A stretch of DNA of 5,679 nt, taken from the NCBI GenBank assembly GCA_021795255.1, contig JAJYPQ010000292.1, forward strand, positions 1-5,679. The letters run 5' to 3'. This DNA is from Pseudomonadota bacterium (GTDB lineage: Bacteria; Pseudomonadota; Gammaproteobacteria; Acidiferrobacterales; Acidiferrobacteraceae). Made by a program: the position numbers and the translations under genes. Under the pieces are notes generated by a model. It saw only the letters and a list, made by a program, of their open reading frames with translations. It had not been told where the DNA came from and did no database searches. Positions 5,281 through 5,679 of this stretch are shown here, one piece after another (within the stretch, counting starts at the first letter, position 1; each line of letters starts with the position of its first letter).

Positions 5281-5368
5281 AAACTGGCGGCCCAAAAGTT
5301 GATTTAAGCCCGTCTTCGGTTTCGGGGCGCAAATACCGCCTTTCGAGAAATCCGGAGGCTTCCTGGCA

Positions 5369-5413
5369 ATGTCTGTGGCTGTAGATCCGACCCTGGTCGG
5401 GGCATGGAGATAA
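5369..5413 (+). CDS. Possible 14-codon leader ORF ahead of sspA
   Basis: ATG at 5369 opens 14 codons (peptide MSVAVDPTLVGAWR) ending in TAA at 5411-5413, two bases before the sspA ATG. A GGAGG at 5354-5358 precedes it by ten bases, slightly longer than ideal. The sspA ribosome site (GGAGA, 5406-5410) lies within its last codons, so ribosomes translating the leader could couple to sspA or open the adjacent hairpin. Its codons lack any obvious attenuation signature such as a run of one amino acid. It could be chance. Confidence 0.3.
   Translation: MSVAVDPTLVGAWR
5387..5400 (+). repeat. Hairpin CCGAC-CCTG-GTCGG just before the sspA ribosome site
   Basis: A perfect 14-base palindrome forms a five-pair stem with a CCTG loop, ending five bases before the GGAGA ribosome site of sspA. 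It lies inside the possible leader ORF. It might influence ribosome access, but the sequence alone cannot show it. Confidence 0.35.
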
Positions 5414-5415
5414 GC

Positions 5416-5679
5416 ATGGCTATTCCCGCCGTCCGTAAACCTATCATGACGCTCTATTCCGGTACCGCCTGCCCTTTCAGCCATAAGGTGCGTATCGTCC
5501 TTCTGGAGAAGGACGTAGAGTGCCAGATCATCCCGGTCGATCTCAAGAAGAAACCGCGAGAACTCGCCGAACTAAACCCATACAACCAGGTTCCGACGAT
5601 GGTGGATCGCGATCTCGTACTCTACGAGTCGCATATCATCATAGAGTACCTTGATGAACGCCTGCCGCACCCCCCGCTT
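5416..5679 (+). CDS. sspA: Stringent starvation protein A, 3' truncated by window edge
   Basis: SspA is a glutathione S-transferase-like protein that binds RNA polymerase and alters transcription during starvation, acid and stationary-phase stress. The visible 88 residues form the N-terminal thioredoxin-like domain: M-T-L-Y-S-G-T-A-C-P-F-S (11-22), N-P-Y-N-Q-V-P-T-M-V (54-63; the cis-proline region of the fold), Y-E-S (70-72) and Y-L-D-E-R-L-P-H-P-P (78-87). Pro84-His85-Pro86 coincide with the surface PHP triplet reported as needed for E. coli SspA function. A CPFS motif (19-22) with a cysteine is present, where the E. coli protein lacks it. The ATG at 5416 has GGAGA five bases upstream and gives an N-terminus of the same length as the E. 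coli protein; ATG 5446 is less likely. sspB normally follows. Confidence 0.93.
   Translation, partial: MAIPAVRKPIMTLYSGTACPFSHKVRIVLLEKDVECQIIPVDLKKKPRELAELNPYNQVPTMVDRDLVLYESHIIIEYLDERLPHPPL

Noticed and set aside
1..5679. tRNA, rRNA, CRISPR array, insertion-sequence ends
   Set aside because: I found no cloverleaf or rRNA-like sequence, no regularly spaced repeats, and no transposase domain with terminal inverted repeats.

Overview
The window (about 60% G+C by eye, strong G/C preference at third codon positions) reads as proteobacterial chromosome, most likely a gammaproteobacterium. The evidence is a tatC gene, an anchored one-PDZ DegS/AlgW-type protease and sspA close together. This recalls the tatABC / degS(algW)-petABC / sspA-sspB neighbourhoods of many gammaproteobacteria. 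SspA itself has a CPFS motif of the kind I recall from betaproteobacterial and Acidithiobacillus-like proteins, so the exact lineage stays open.

Layout. Bases 1-804 (+) hold tatC, lacking only about its first 15 codons. Bases 805-1253 hold no gene I can defend. Bases 1254-2444 (+) encode a GT4 glycosyltransferase of the lipid-glycosylating type. A hairpin-rich 257-base spacer follows, then a calcineurin-like phosphoesterase at 2702-3577 (+) that resembles PlcP, the phospholipase C of phosphate-starvation lipid remodelling, more than classical LpxH. Bases 3578-4037 lie between convergent genes. They carry several strong hairpins and a minus-strand coding-like stretch that changes frame once and has no usable start, probably a decayed gene. 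Bases 4038-5222 (-) encode a DegS/AlgW-type periplasmic protease. Bases 5223-5415 are a divergent promoter region with a possible 14-codon leader ORF. sspA starts at 5416 (+) and leaves the window after 88 codons.

How the genes work together. TatC (export of folded proteins), DegS (sensing misfolded outer-membrane proteins and activating the sigma-E type response) and SspA (RNA polymerase-associated stress factor) belong to an envelope and stress neighbourhood. The most interesting content is the glycosyltransferase plus PlcP-like pair set between tatC and degS. In known systems PlcP cuts phospholipid to diacylglycerol and a partner GT4 enzyme (Agt) glycosylates it, replacing phospholipids by phosphorus-free glycolipids when phosphate is scarce. 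Weak Pho-box-like sequences lie upstream of both genes but are far from conclusive. The petABC genes often found between degS and sspA are absent from this interval.
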